Shown in pieces: positions 33,957-42,302 of a stretch of 64,000 nt of DNA (position 1 is the first letter of the stretch; each line of letters begins with the position of its first letter). The notes below the pieces were generated by a model. That model worked only from the letters and a program-made list of their open reading frames with translations, was not told the DNA's origin and did not search any database. The translations under genes were made by a program, and so were the position numbers. Source of the DNA: Youngiibacter multivorans. GTDB lineage: Bacteria > Bacillota > Clostridia > Clostridiales > Clostridiaceae. Location of the stretch: the NCBI RefSeq assembly GCF_017873395.1, contig NZ_JAGGKC010000020.1:13307-77306 (forward strand). The letters run 5' to 3'.

Positions 33957-35417
33957 TCAAACCTCCTGTGAGCCTTTTATGGCTTCGATCACTGCCCTCG
34001 CCTTGTTCGCGCATTCCATGTATTCTGATTCCGGGACACTGTCCGCTACAATTCCTGCGCCAGACCTTACAAAGACCTTCCCGTTCTTCTTGAAGGCTGT
34101 CCTTATGGCTATGCAGGTATCCATGTTCCCTGAAAAGTCCAGATAGCCTATGGCTCCTCCGTACAGTCCCCTCTTGCAGTCCTCAAGCTCGTTTATTATC
34201 TCGCATGCCCTGATCTTCGGTGCACCTGACAGCGTACCTGCCGGGAGCACAGCCTCGATGGCATCCATTGCGCCAAGTTCTTTCCTTATCTTTCCTTTTA
34301 CCGTTGACCCAATATGCATGACATGCGAGAACTTAAGAACCTCCAGATAATCCAGGACCTCCACTGTCCCGAACTCACTTATCCTCCCAAGGTCATTTCT
34401 TCCAAGGTCCACAAGCATGTTGTGCTCCGAAAGTTCCTTTTTGTCAGATAAGAGCTCCTCAGTCAGCCGTTCATCCTCAGCTGAATCCTTACCCCTCGGC
34501 CTTGTGCCTGCCAGTGGGAATGTCTTAAGCACCCCATCCCTCAATGTTACGAGAGTCTCCGGAGAAGCTCCGGCTATTTCCATATCATCGCTTCCAAGAT
34601 AGAACATGTATGGTGACGGGTTGGTGGTGCGAAGCATCCTGTATGTGTCAAGGAGACTTCCCTCAGCCTCTGCATGCATCCTGTTAGACAGTACTACCTG
34701 GAAAATGTCCCCTTCCCTGATATGCTCCTTTGCCTTCTCGACCATGCTGCAGAACTCAGTCTCATCATGCATCTGGCTAAATCCTGACTTAAGCCTTAGT
34801 TTTGGCCCCACTGCCTTCTCACCGTTTTTTACGATTTCGATGATATCTTCAATCTCCCTGCAGGCATTTGCATAGCCCTCCTCCTTATCCTTTGAGTCGA
34901 AGCTGACTATCACAGAAATCTTCTGCCTCAGGTTGTCAAATGCTATGACCTTGTCAAAGAGCATAAGGTCCACATCCTTCAGCCCCTCCTCATCCCTTGC
35001 ATCCAAGCTAAGGCTTCTTTCCTGGTACTTAAGGTAATCGTAGGAGAAATATCCAACCAGACCTCCTGAAAAAGGCGGCAGGTATTGAAGCCTTGGGCTT
35101 TCATTCTCCATAAGGATTCTCCTGATGTGCTTGCCCGGCTCCATAGTAAATTTCTCATATCCATCTTCGCCTGTGACCTTGAGGTTCCCATCCATACAGG
35201 ATATCTCAAGCTTCGGATCGAAGCCCAGGAAAGTGTACCGACCCCAGTTCTCCGGATTCTCCATGCTTTCGAGTATGAAGCAGTGCCTGCTTTTAGCCAT
35301 CAGCGCTGACAGGACCTCCATTGGAGTCCTGATATCCGAAAGTATCTCACGACTCACTGGGATTCTCCTGTATTCTTCAGCTAGTTTCCTTGCTTCTTCA
35401 ATTCCTGGTCTGTACAT
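33957..35417 (-). CDS. trpE: Anthranilate synthase component I
   Basis: TrpE makes anthranilate from chorismate. The 486-residue protein has the N-terminal tryptophan-binding region with FILESMENPENWGRYTFLGF (about 48; the LES element of feedback sites) and the C-terminal chorismate domain (about 215-480) with GDIFQVVLSNRM, NPSPYMFYL, GASPETLVTL, AGTRPRGKD, LVDLGRNDLGR and AGTLSGAPK. The frame opens at 35489 inside the T-box leader; GGAGGT is 6 bases before ATG 35417, which is the start. It is the first gene of trpEGDCFBA. Confidence 0.96.
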   Translation of the reverse strand: MYRPGIEEARKLAEEYRRIPVSREILSDIRTPMEVLSALMAKSRHCFILESMENPENWGRYTFLGFDPKLEISCMDGNLKVTGEDGYEKFTMEPGKHIRRILMENESPRLQYLPPFSGGLVGYFSYDYLKYQERSLSLDARDEEGLKDVDLMLFDKVIAFDNLRQKISVIVSFDSKDKEEGYANACREIEDIIEIVKNGEKAVGPKLRLKSGFSQMHDETEFCSMVEKAKEHIREGDIFQVVLSNRMHAEAEGSLLDTYRMLRTTNPSPYMFYLGSDDMEIAGASPETLVTLRDGVLKTFPLAGTRPRGKDSAEDERLTEELLSDKKELSEHNMLVDLGRNDLGRISEFGTVEVLDYLEVLKFSHVMHIGSTVKGKIRKELGAMDAIEAVLPAGTLSGAPKIRACEIINELEDCKRGLYGGAIGYLDFSGNMDTCIAIRTAFKKNGKVFVRSGAGIVADSVPESEYMECANKARAVIEAIKGSQEV

Positions 35418-35432
35418 CTTTACACCTCCAAA

Positions 35433-35472
35433 TAAAAAAGCCCGCCCTTGACAATCACTGTCAAGGGCGGGC
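35433..35472 (-). terminator. T-box-controlled terminator before trpE
   Basis: GCCCGCCCTTGACA pairs perfectly with its complement and is followed on the minus strand by TTTTTTATTT. It is the attenuator that the T-box antiterminator prevents from forming when uncharged tRNA-Trp binds. Confidence 0.9.
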
Positions 35473-35712
35473 GTAACCCACGGTGCCACCTTGCTTCACA
35501 CAGGTATGAGAAATAAGCCTGTGCAATCTTTTGCGGGATACTGACATATCCCCGGCAACTTACGTATGCCCTACGTCACAGGATACTAAGATTTCTCTTT
35601 TCGCTGCGCCCTCGGTGGCCCATTTAACAGTCTGCGTTCTGCCGGAATCTCAGCTTACCCGGTTCTCTGTAAGTGCACGGTCTGTTTTTATCCCCACGTC
35701 TTAGGTTTATTT
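35440..35712 (-). ncRNA. T-box leader (tRNA-Trp sensor) of the trp operon
   Basis: The roughly 270-base leader ends with the T-box core AGGTGGCACCGTGG (35478-35491), followed by the terminator. Further upstream is the GAGAACCGGG...CTGAGATTCCGG part of Stem I, and a UGG triplet at 35619-35621 in AAATGGGCC sits where the specifier codon is expected and matches tryptophan. Uncharged tRNA-Trp would pair with the specifier and the T-box bulge and let transcription go on. The specifier choice comes from reading, not from a folding calculation. Confidence 0.88.
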
Positions 35713-35730
35713 GATATTGAATTAACACAT

Positions 35731-35759
35731 ATTATTGCAGGATGTTCCCATATTGTCAA
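35731..35759 (-). promoter_or_regulatory. Promoter of the trp operon
   Basis: TTGACA (35754-35759) and AATAAT (35731-35736) are separated by 17 bases on the minus strand and lead directly into the T-box RNA. Confidence 0.75.
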
Positions 35760-35767
35760 CATAATTT

Positions 35768-36043
35768 TCAGATTATGGTGTTGATCGGGCATACATCAGT
35801 TCCATTCATCCCCCTTGACTTCAGGCAGGTCCCGCATGCCAGTATCTCCCCTTCAAGCTCATCAAATGCCTTCACCTGCGCAGCTACATCATACTTCTCA
35901 TGGGTAAGATATTCTATCTCTACTCCTTCACCCATAAGGAATACCTTGACCTCATGCCCCTTCTTCTTTGCAGTAACAGCAAACCTCATTGCATTCCATG
36001 ATTTCTCAAATTCCTTCGTTTCAATGATTACTCCAAGCTTCAT
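35768..36043 (-). CDS. DsrE/DsrF-like protein
   Basis: This 91-residue protein begins MKLGVIIETKEFEKSWNAMR and continues with GHEVKVFLMGEGVEIEYL, the beta/alpha start of DsrE-fold proteins. It has a conserved CGTCLKSRGM motif near residue 70 and another Cys in DVCPIN. The family is tied to sulfur relay or thiol chemistry; the exact role is unknown. GGAGGT lies 6 bases before the ATG. It is monocistronic, ending 9 bases before the trp promoter with no clear terminator of its own. Confidence 0.8.
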   Translation of the reverse strand: MKLGVIIETKEFEKSWNAMRFAVTAKKKGHEVKVFLMGEGVEIEYLTHEKYDVAAQVKAFDELEGEILACGTCLKSRGMNGTDVCPINTII

Positions 36044-36596
36044 TTTATACCTCCAAATTAATTATCTTATTCTTATACAATGATTTTACCAATTCTCACT
36101 GTCTGTATCCATGATTTGTTTTCCGTTTGCCACTAATCCCTGATGCAACCTATCGGAACAACAAAAATCCCAGCCTTTCGCTCATAAGCATATTCCCCGC
36201 CAGTCAAAATCTATCAATCTACAATTTAATTCAGTAGTAATAAGTTTAACAATGTAATAATTGTTTGTCAGAAAATTCCCAAAATTTTCATACTCAAAAA
36301 AATCATAGTGCTATACTATTGTTGGAGCCTATACACTGTAATAGCATTATCCTTACGCATGCACCTGTTCTTACTCTAATGTTCTTACATCTGGTTACTG
36401 ATTTCTGGATTTGCGCACTGTAGCATAAGGCATATACTGACATGCACAAAGCTGCCGATTGATGTTTTCATGTATGATTCAGTCTTTAACAGGTGGTACA
36501 GGCACAATTAAAAGCGGAAATCACCGCTCAAATACCCGATTTAGCTGTCATTGTTTTATGGTTGCAACGAAAAATTGTCATTCGTGCCAAAGTTTT
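36044..36596. other. Long non-coding gap, nothing identified
   Basis: About 550 AT-rich bases separate the DsrE-like gene from the flavodoxin-fold genes. I found only a small AGCGG-AAATCA-CCGCT hairpin near 36511-36527 and no reading frame with a ribosome site. A degraded gene cannot be excluded. Confidence 0.5.
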
Positions 36597-36613
36597 TTAA
36601 CGCACGGCGTTAA
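36597..36613. promoter_or_regulatory. Palindromic operator candidate before the oxidoreductase genes
   Basis: TTAACGC-ACG-GCGTTAA is a perfect 7+7 inverted repeat just in front of the ribosome site (AAAGGAGA) of the next gene. Its form suits a TetR- or MarR-type dimer; no such regulator gene is adjacent. Confidence 0.5.
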
Positions 36614-36625
36614 GAAAGGAGATTC

Positions 36626-37185
36626 ATGAAGGCTACTGTTATTTCCGATAATGAGCACAAGACAGAACTATACCAGAAACTTAGTGAGCTTACGGCTACG
36701 TTTCTTAATGGCAAAGGGCTTGATGCGAATATGATCGATGTAGGAAGCGATGACCTTGCATATTGCAGCGGATGTTTCGAATGTTGGACAAAAACACCTG
36801 GTGAGTGCGTAAAAGCGACTTGATGAGAAAAATCAGCCAAAGCTTTATGGACAGTGATGTTGTAGTATATATGAGTCCCGTTATTTTCGGGCACTACAGT
36901 TCAAACATAAAGAACATCATCGACAGGTTGCTCCAGAACGAACTCCCGTTTATGTTAACGAGATCTGATGGATCAACCGGTAATGCAGTGAGATATGAGG
37001 AACATCCGAAGCAGATCGTATTAGGTTATGGAAACCAGCTCTCTGCAGAGGATGTACAGCTATTCAAGGACATCACTATGAAACATCGAAAAAGCTTTGA
37101 TGTCATGGTTTATCAGGGAACCGACGGGGACATTACCGAAGCTTTGGGCAGGGTAAAGCTTGGGAAGGTTGGTGGAGAGTTATGA
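36626..37185 (+). pseudogene. Flavodoxin-fold NADPH-dependent FMN reductase, frameshifted
   Basis: Two frames together give one flavodoxin-like protein of about 186 residues. The first (36626-36823) holds AYCSGCFECWTKTPGECVK, the iron-sulfur flavoprotein-like cysteine block, then stops. The second continues at SDLMRKISQSFMDSDVVVYMSPVIFGHYSSNIKNIIDR to 37185. One missing base in the AAAA run near 36811-36814 would join them exactly (V-K-S-D-L-M). It is either a recent frameshift mutation or a sequencing error. The AAAGGAGA site is good and the downstream partner overlaps by ATGA, so the gene was an operon member. Confidence 0.75.
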
Positions 37186-37856
37186 AAAACATTGTTCTCA
37201 TCAATGGCAGTCCAAAGGTAGGTGAACCATCCACGTCAAGACACCTGATAGACATAGCTTCACCACACTTTAATGGTGTACAGACTAACAGGATAATCAT
37301 TGATGTTCAGAAAAGCATGGAGAACCATACTACTCAGTCAGACTTTGAAGCTATCCTGAATGCTGACGCAGTCATAATCGCTTTCCCCCTCTACATGTTC
37401 GGTCTACCCGGCATGCTGATCAAATACCTTGAGGATTTACAAACGTTCTACATCCAGAAGGGCATGCCGGAAAAGGGTACTAAAGTATATGCTATCGTCA
37501 ACAGCGGATATCCTGAGCCTGAAGTTAACCTTGAAGCTGTCAGAGTGATTCGGAGCTTCTGTCAGCACATAAATGCGCATTTCCGCTTCGGAGTTCTAGT
37601 TGGTGGTGGACCTCTTCTGCTAAGCCAGGGAAATTCATCTGCTACTAAAAAGCCCCTGAACAGCTTGAACGATGCATTTACAGCAATATCAGAAGATATT
37701 GGAAGAAGCGATTTTCAGAATATTGACAACTTCATCATCCCAATTAGTTTCCCAAGACGTCTGTATCTTTTCATGGGTGGCAGAGCATGGTTGCCTATGG
37801 CCAAAAAAAATGGATTGAAGAAAGCAGACCTATACAGAAGGCCTTACCAGGCGTAA
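37182..37856 (+). CDS. Flavodoxin-fold NAD(P)H-dependent oxidoreductase
   Basis: The 224-residue protein starts MKNIVLINGSPKVGEPSTSR, the phosphate-binding loop of NAD(P)H-dependent FMN reductases, and has AVIIAFPLYMFGLPGMLIKYLEDL (about 65) and YAIVNSGYPEP (about 103), where FMN would bind. It overlaps the frameshifted oxidoreductase by ATGA, so both were co-translated. Substrates may be quinones, flavins or nitro compounds; nothing nearby decides. Confidence 0.82.
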   Translation: MKNIVLINGSPKVGEPSTSRHLIDIASPHFNGVQTNRIIIDVQKSMENHTTQSDFEAILNADAVIIAFPLYMFGLPGMLIKYLEDLQTFYIQKGMPEKGTKVYAIVNSGYPEPEVNLEAVRVIRSFCQHINAHFRFGVLVGGGPLLLSQGNSSATKKPLNSLNDAFTAISEDIGRSDFQNIDNFIIPISFPRRLYLFMGGRAWLPMAKKNGLKKADLYRRPYQA

Positions 37857-37871
37857 AGCAAAAAATAATAA

Positions 37872-37907
37872 AGAGAAAGGATTTGAGTTTTTTCAAATCC
37901 TTTCTCT
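37872..37907 (+). terminator. Terminator of the oxidoreductase operon
   Basis: AGAGAAAGGATTTGA pairs perfectly with TCAAATCCTTTCTCT around GTTTTT. It lies 15 bases past the stop codon and is followed by ATTACTATTATT. Confidence 0.8.
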
Positions 37908-38118
37908 ATTACTATTATTCCTTGCTCAATCAACAAAAGTAGTTTGTAAAATGCAGTTGTAAATACAAAAAGTCCTTTAATTTATGTTGTCAAATAACTT
38001 AATGCCCTTTGTGTTTCTGGGAAGCGATCTATCATTTATAGCTCATCAGCTACAATCAAAGGTTTTTCTGGTATTTCATATTAGTTATTTCTGGTGGTTA
38101 CTGATTTATTTTTTCAGA

Positions 38119-38607
38119 TTAGTCAGTTTTAACTATTCCAAGCTTAGCCTTATCTATAGCTTCCTGGATTATTTTATGGCAGCATACCCCAAGCGGATTA
38201 TTTTCTCTGCAATTCGAATTTTTCATCGTTCCTGTTGCAGCATTCACCTCAGACACAGTTCTCGCACCATGTTCAACAGCTTCGATTACCTGAGCCTCAG
38301 TAACCTTGCTGCAGTAGCAGGCAAACTTCGGATTCGCATCTCTTTTGAACCATACTGGTACCCTTACCTGGTTCTTTACAAATGTACCCTCACTATCATT
38401 ATCGAAATATACAACATCACAATCCTTAGCCATGCAGACCCTGTACTTATCACCCAGAACCAAATTTCTAAACTCATCTGTTACCAGATGTCCTACAGTC
38501 ATTGCACTGACAGAAACACCTTCATTGCCACAGACCGGGCAAGAGCTTCTTACAGGATTTGAAACCAGTACTCCGCTCCCACGCGTGTTGCCAATTGAAA
38601 AATTCAT
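38119..38607 (-). CDS. CopZ-like [2Fe-2S]-binding protein (BFD-like domain)
   Basis: The 162-residue protein has an N-terminal zinc-type part with CPVCG (about residue 23) and CMAKDCDVVYFD, resembling the N-terminal domain of Archaeoglobus CopZ, and a C-terminal BFD-like [2Fe-2S] domain (about 95-160) with CYCSKVTEAQVIEAVEHGA and NPLGVCC. It could deliver electrons or metal. The frame opens at 38676; GGAGGA is 6 bases before ATG 38607, the better start. It lies behind an HxlR regulator on the same strand, with its own promoter-like site. There is no copper ATPase nearby. Confidence 0.78.
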   Translation of the reverse strand: MNFSIGNTRGSGVLVSNPVRSSCPVCGNEGVSVSAMTVGHLVTDEFRNLVLGDKYRVCMAKDCDVVYFDNDSEGTFVKNQVRVPVWFKRDANPKFACYCSKVTEAQVIEAVEHGARTVSEVNAATGTMKNSNCRENNPLGVCCHKIIQEAIDKAKLGIVKTD

Positions 38608-38674
38608 TTCCATTCCTCCATGACTTAGATGATTCACGGGAAACCTCTTATGAATTCTGCAAAAATCATCTATC

Positions 38675-38702
38675 ATTCTACAGTCAGATCAGCTTACTCC
38701 AA
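38675..38702 (-). promoter_or_regulatory. Promoter of the CopZ-like gene
   Basis: TTGGAG (38697-38702) and TAGAAT (38675-38680) are 16 bases apart on the minus strand, between the HxlR gene and the CopZ-like gene. Confidence 0.5.
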
Positions 38703-38709
38703 TTACAAA

Positions 38710-39045
38710 TCATGCCTGCTTGTTAACAAGGTCCTGGTATCCCTTTCCCCAAACTTCCAAAGAACTAATTATCGGACGCATGGTTTCTCCAAGCTCAGAC
38801 AGTGAGTACTCCACCCTCGGAGGCACCTCAGGATAGACAGTCCGTGTAATGATACCATCTGCCTCCATGGAGCGAAGGCTGTCAGTAAGTACCTTCTGGC
38901 TGATACCCTCAAGTGATTTGTGCAATTCATTGAAGCGCCATGGCCTTCCAAGAAGGTTTCTCATTATCAGGAGTTTCCACTTGCTGCCTATCAGATTTAC
39001 AGTAGCAGCTACCGGGCATACCGGAAGCTCTTCTTTCTTTATCAT
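38710..39045 (-). CDS. HxlR-family transcriptional regulator
   Basis: The 111-residue winged-helix protein matches HxlR throughout: CPVAATVNLIGSKWKLLIMRNLLGRPWRFNELHKSLEGISQKVLTDSLR and the wing DGIITRTVYPEVPPRVEYSLSELG. An N-terminal Cys (about residue 10) precedes the HTH, as in redox- or aldehyde-sensing members. The frame opens at 39060, but GGGGGT is 8 bases before ATG 39045. TGAATGTTACATTCA repeats upstream are likely its operator. Confidence 0.9.
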   Translation of the reverse strand: MIKKEELPVCPVAATVNLIGSKWKLLIMRNLLGRPWRFNELHKSLEGISQKVLTDSLRSMEADGIITRTVYPEVPPRVEYSLSELGETMRPIISSLEVWGKGYQDLVNKQA

Positions 39046-39064
39046 TTCTATAACCCCCATTATT

Positions 39065-39098
39065 TGAATGTTACATTCATTTTTACTGTTACATTCAA
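39065..39098. promoter_or_regulatory. Candidate HxlR operator
   Basis: TGAATGTTACATTCA (39065-39079) is a near-perfect palindrome, and TGTTACATTCA is repeated directly 20 bases on. The pair lies right in front of the HxlR gene, suggesting autoregulation. Confidence 0.5.
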
Positions 39099-39211
39099 AT
39101 TGTATGGCTTAAAAACATTTAAATCAATGTATTCGCAGATTTTGGATTTCTGCTGTTACCTATGATGTCTAACTTATATGCTTTCAGTCCTAAATATTCG
39201 CGAAATACAAA

Positions 39212-39256
39212 CGATAAAAATAAAGAAAGTCATGACAACACTTTCATGACTTTCTT
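39212..39256 (-). terminator. Terminator of the MBL-fold gene
   Basis: AAGAAAGTCATGA and its complement form a 13-bp stem around a short loop, followed on the minus strand by TTTATTTTTATC. It lies 35 bases past the MBL-fold stop. Confidence 0.8.
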
Positions 39257-39290
39257 CACATAGTATATTCTAATTCAGATTAGCTTCAGC

Positions 39291-40520
39291 CTAAAACTCT
39301 TTAGCGCTTGCAATCAGATAATGCCTGGCATTTGCTGAGGTCATCTGCTTAGCACGCATGAGCAGGGCTTCCTTTTTCAGGTCATTATTTTCCGTTAGCT
39401 CCAGCAGCTGCAGCGCCAGCTGATACTCTTCCTTTTCCATGCAGCCTTTTATTTTTTCCAGCAGCTTTTCCACGCCTATCAGATCAAGCAAAGCCTTGTT
39501 GAATTCCCTGTCACTTACAGGCATAAGCTTCACAGGATTTCCATCAAACCACCCGAGGTAGCCTGTATATACGCTTTTGACCGCCCATTCTACAGTTCCA
39601 TAATATTCACCGAGATAGTCCTTTTCAGTGTATGTGGATGGCAACTTTACATTTTCTACAGCCTCGCTCATCGTCATGCCTCTGTTCATGCAATCCAGTG
39701 TCTGAAACAGGACATATTCAATTGCATCCCTGAAAGTCCCCACATGATTCTGGATCTGGTCATAACCGATAAGAGGTTTCGTATGGCCAGGCAATAGCGC
39801 ACTCGCTTCATAGGAAAGAATTTCATTCAGGGAATCAATCCATGCTGCAATGTCCCTGTATTGAGTTCCCCTTATGGCATAAAGGTTCGGCCAGCAGCCG
39901 TAGTAATTGTCGCCGGTACAAATGACCCTGTCGTCCTCAAGCCAGATATAAACTTGGTCATCAGATTCACCCACAGCGCTGACCAGCCTGATCTTCACGC
40001 CATCGATTACCCTTTCAATCGTCTTCTCGTTGTATGTTGTTGTAGGATTTATGAAGTCATACTTGCCCTTCCCGATTTCCTTGCCTTCACGTATGCCGAT
40101 TCCCTGGCATATTGCCTCTTCATCGGTCAATCCATATCCATGCTGATAGGTTCCCCTTTTTGCCAGGACGTCATTCAGCCTTTCATAATATTTCAGGATA
40201 GGCTTTTGTGGGAGGAATGCGATGATTTCTTCTGCAGTATCACGGAAAGCACCAGCTCCTCCTCTGTGGTCCGGATGGCCATGGGTATATATTATTGTTT
40301 TAACAGGCTTGTCCGTAATCTTAAGAAGCTCCGCCTTCAAGTCCTCTGCACACTCATCACTGTCAAGAGTATCCACAAGAATTACAGAAGTATCCCCAAA
40401 GATTGCAACAGCATTGCTATGACTGAAGCCAAGGAAATGATAAATCCTGTCATTTACCTTAGTTATCGTTTTTCTATAATTCTCTTCAGTGAAGCTTATT
40501 AGTCTTTGTTCTCCAAGCAT
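39291..40520 (-). CDS. MBL-fold hydrolase, alkyl sulfatase-like (type III)
   Basis: The 409-residue protein is a metallo-beta-lactamase-fold enzyme close to the SdsA1/BDS1 alkyl sulfatases. The zinc site is THGHPDHRGGAGAF (about residue 79), followed by VICTGDNYYGCWPNLYAIRG (about 200) and LLPGHTKPLIG (about 243), and the helical dimerisation domain with YLGEYYGTVEWAVKSVYTGYLGWFDGNP is present. The SCP2-like C-terminal domain of large alkyl sulfatases is missing. No signal peptide is visible. GGAGGTAG precedes the ATG. The natural substrate is unknown. Confidence 0.85.
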   Translation of the reverse strand: MLGEQRLISFTEENYRKTITKVNDRIYHFLGFSHSNAVAIFGDTSVILVDTLDSDECAEDLKAELLKITDKPVKTIIYTHGHPDHRGGAGAFRDTAEEIIAFLPQKPILKYYERLNDVLAKRGTYQHGYGLTDEEAICQGIGIREGKEIGKGKYDFINPTTTYNEKTIERVIDGVKIRLVSAVGESDDQVYIWLEDDRVICTGDNYYGCWPNLYAIRGTQYRDIAAWIDSLNEILSYEASALLPGHTKPLIGYDQIQNHVGTFRDAIEYVLFQTLDCMNRGMTMSEAVENVKLPSTYTEKDYLGEYYGTVEWAVKSVYTGYLGWFDGNPVKLMPVSDREFNKALLDLIGVEKLLEKIKGCMEKEEYQLALQLLELTENNDLKKEALLMRAKQMTSANARHYLIASAKEF

Positions 40521-40626
40521 TTCTCTACCTCCAAAATCCTTTCCCTGATTATATATCCTCCAAATTGAAGTTAAAAGTAGTTACCTTTATGTAAGCATGG
40601 AAATGGCTGGGTTATCGCACTGGATA

Positions 40627-40674
40627 TAAAAAAATTTGAGGCGGCAGACCCTGTCCGGGGCCTGCTGCCTCAAA
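40627..40674 (-). terminator. Terminator of the sialic acid operon
   Basis: TTTGAGGCGGCAG and CTGCTGCCTCAAA form a 13-bp stem with one mismatch around a GC-rich loop, followed on the minus strand by TTTTTTTATATCC. It ends the nan/opp transcript after nagB. Confidence 0.88.
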
Positions 40675-40715
40675 TTCTCATATGGTACCTGTTATTCCAC
40701 TTTACTCGTAATTTT

Positions 40716-41426
40716 TTAGATTCCGCAAGTAACGACTGTAAGGTCAGGGTGAAGCTGAAGTATTGATCCCGGCACCTCAGGGGTAACCGGTCCGTACAGA
40801 GCCTTCTTAAGGATGTCAGCCTTATCTTCACTGCTTACGATAAGCACAATTTTCTTTGCCTGCATTATGCTCTTTATACCCATGGTATATGCCTGCTTTG
40901 GAACAGCATCCGCACTTTCAAAGAACCTTGTGTTAGCTACTATTGTCTCAGGCTTCAGGTCCACCAGATGGGTGGTCTTTTCAAAGGCTTCGCTTGGCTC
41001 GTTGAAGCCGATGTGTCCGTTGTGACCTATTCCAAGTAGCTGAAGGTCAATTCCTCCAAGCGATTCGATGAGTGCATCGTATCTTTTACACTCTTCAACA
41101 GGGTTTTCAGCAAGTCCATCTGGAACGAAGGTCTTAGACTTTTCTATGTTGACAAGGTCAAAGAGATGCTCATTCATGAAATGCCTGTAGCTCTGTTCAT
41201 TGGATCCGTCAAGTCCCCTGTACTCGTCCAGGTTCACTGTCCTTACACATGAGAAGTCAACATCACCTTTATTGAACCATTCTACCAGCTGCTCGTATGT
41301 TCCAATTGGAGATGAACCAGTAGCAAGTCCAAGCACGCTGTTCGGATACAGGATCACCTGCGCCGAAATTATGTTAGCAGCTTTCCTGCTCATGTCCTTA
41401 TAGTCTTTTGCCTTTATTATCTTCAT
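40716..41426 (-). CDS. nagB: Glucosamine-6-phosphate deaminase
   Basis: NagB turns glucosamine-6-phosphate into fructose-6-phosphate and ammonia, the last step of amino sugar use. The 236-residue protein has LGLATGSSPIGTYEQL (about 35), TVNLDEYRGLD (about 63), and the active-site block LLGIGHNGHIGFNEP (about 130). It is slightly shorter than the E. coli enzyme, as usual in Firmicutes. AGGAGG precedes the ATG. It is the last gene of the 13-gene operon; nagA, needed between NanE and NagB, is absent here. Confidence 0.95.
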   Translation of the reverse strand: MKIIKAKDYKDMSRKAANIISAQVILYPNSVLGLATGSSPIGTYEQLVEWFNKGDVDFSCVRTVNLDEYRGLDGSNEQSYRHFMNEHLFDLVNIEKSKTFVPDGLAENPVEECKRYDALIESLGGIDLQLLGIGHNGHIGFNEPSEAFEKTTHLVDLKPETIVANTRFFESADAVPKQAYTMGIKSIMQAKKIVLIVSSEDKADILKKALYGPVTPEVPGSILQLHPDLTVVTCGI

Positions 41427-41435
41427 ATTTTCCTC

Positions 41436-42290
41436 CTAAAGCAGTTTCTCGACGACAGCCTTTGCTGTCTTCTCCTTGTTTGCCACGGATATATCGAAGG
41501 TTCGCTTGAAATACTCGAAATACAGCACATCAAGAAGGTACAGCTGGGCAATCTTAGCCGACAGTGAACCTCCCTGCAGAGGACCTTCATTCGCTCCGCA
41601 AAGGAGCGTGATATCCGAATATGCAGTGAGCGGGGATTTCACGAACCTGGTTATGCAGATTGTCTTGGCTCCTGCCTCTTTTACGGCACGGGCTACCTCG
41701 ATGGTATCCTTGGTTGATCCGGAATATGATATTATGACTGCTACATCCCTATCAGTCATGAGCGATGCGGTCATGGCCTGCAGATGCTGGTCAACTGTAA
41801 ATTCTGATTTGTTGGTTATCCTCAGGAACTTGTTGTAGCCCTCCATGGCGGTGATAAGTGATGCACCTACCCCGAAGAACCTGATCCTGTCAGCAGCTAC
41901 AAGCAGGCTCACGGCCTTGTCAAGATTCGAGTAGTCTATCAGGCTGTGTGTCTCGTCCAGAGCGCTGATGTTGGTGTTCTTGACCTTTGCTGAAAGCTCC
42001 TCGAGACTGTCGTTCCTGAGTATCTCCTTGTCAATCTGGGGAGTCTCTTCCTCTGAGTTCAGGCTGTGGGCCATGGCTATCTTGAATTCCTGGTAGCCTT
42101 TGAAGCCCAGAGTCTTGCAGAACCTGAATATGCTTGATTCACCTACTCCGCACCTGTCCGCCAGGTCGGTTATGGACATGTATATGACCTGTGTCCTGTT
42201 CTTTATCACCTGATCGGCAACCTTCTTCTCCGTGTTAGTGAAGGAATTGTAAGTGGTGTGGATAGTGGAGAAAATATCGGTGTTCTGCAT
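41436..42290 (-). CDS. nanR: RpiR-family regulator of sialic acid genes
   Basis: The 284-residue protein has an RpiR HTH (about 1-75, MSITDLADRCGVGESSIFRFCKTLGFKG) and a SIS domain (about 125-255) with IRFFGVGASLITAMEGYNKF and VAVIISYSGSTKDTIEVARAVKEAGA. It is a different protein from MurR of this window. Members in sialic acid loci bind ManNAc-6P or GlcN-6P. Its place between nagB and the kinase, and the paired palindromes at the operon promoter, suggest it regulates this operon. The gene name is inferred. Confidence 0.85.
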   Translation of the reverse strand: MQNTDIFSTIHTTYNSFTNTEKKVADQVIKNRTQVIYMSITDLADRCGVGESSIFRFCKTLGFKGYQEFKIAMAHSLNSEEETPQIDKEILRNDSLEELSAKVKNTNISALDETHSLIDYSNLDKAVSLLVAADRIRFFGVGASLITAMEGYNKFLRITNKSEFTVDQHLQAMTASLMTDRDVAVIISYSGSTKDTIEVARAVKEAGAKTICITRFVKSPLTAYSDITLLCGANEGPLQGGSLSAKIAQLYLLDVLYFEYFKRTFDISVANKEKTAKAVVEKLL

Positions 42291-42302
42291 TTTCTGTCCT
42301 CC

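Noticed and set aside
35440..35489. Trp leader peptide or N-terminal extension of TrpE from the frame open to 35489
   Set aside because: This stretch is part of the T-box terminator; the GGAGGT site fits only the ATG at 35417.
37984..38562. 192-residue plus-strand open frame
   Set aside because: It is opposite the CopZ-like gene, has no ribosome site, and the minus-strand product contains conserved cysteine motifs.
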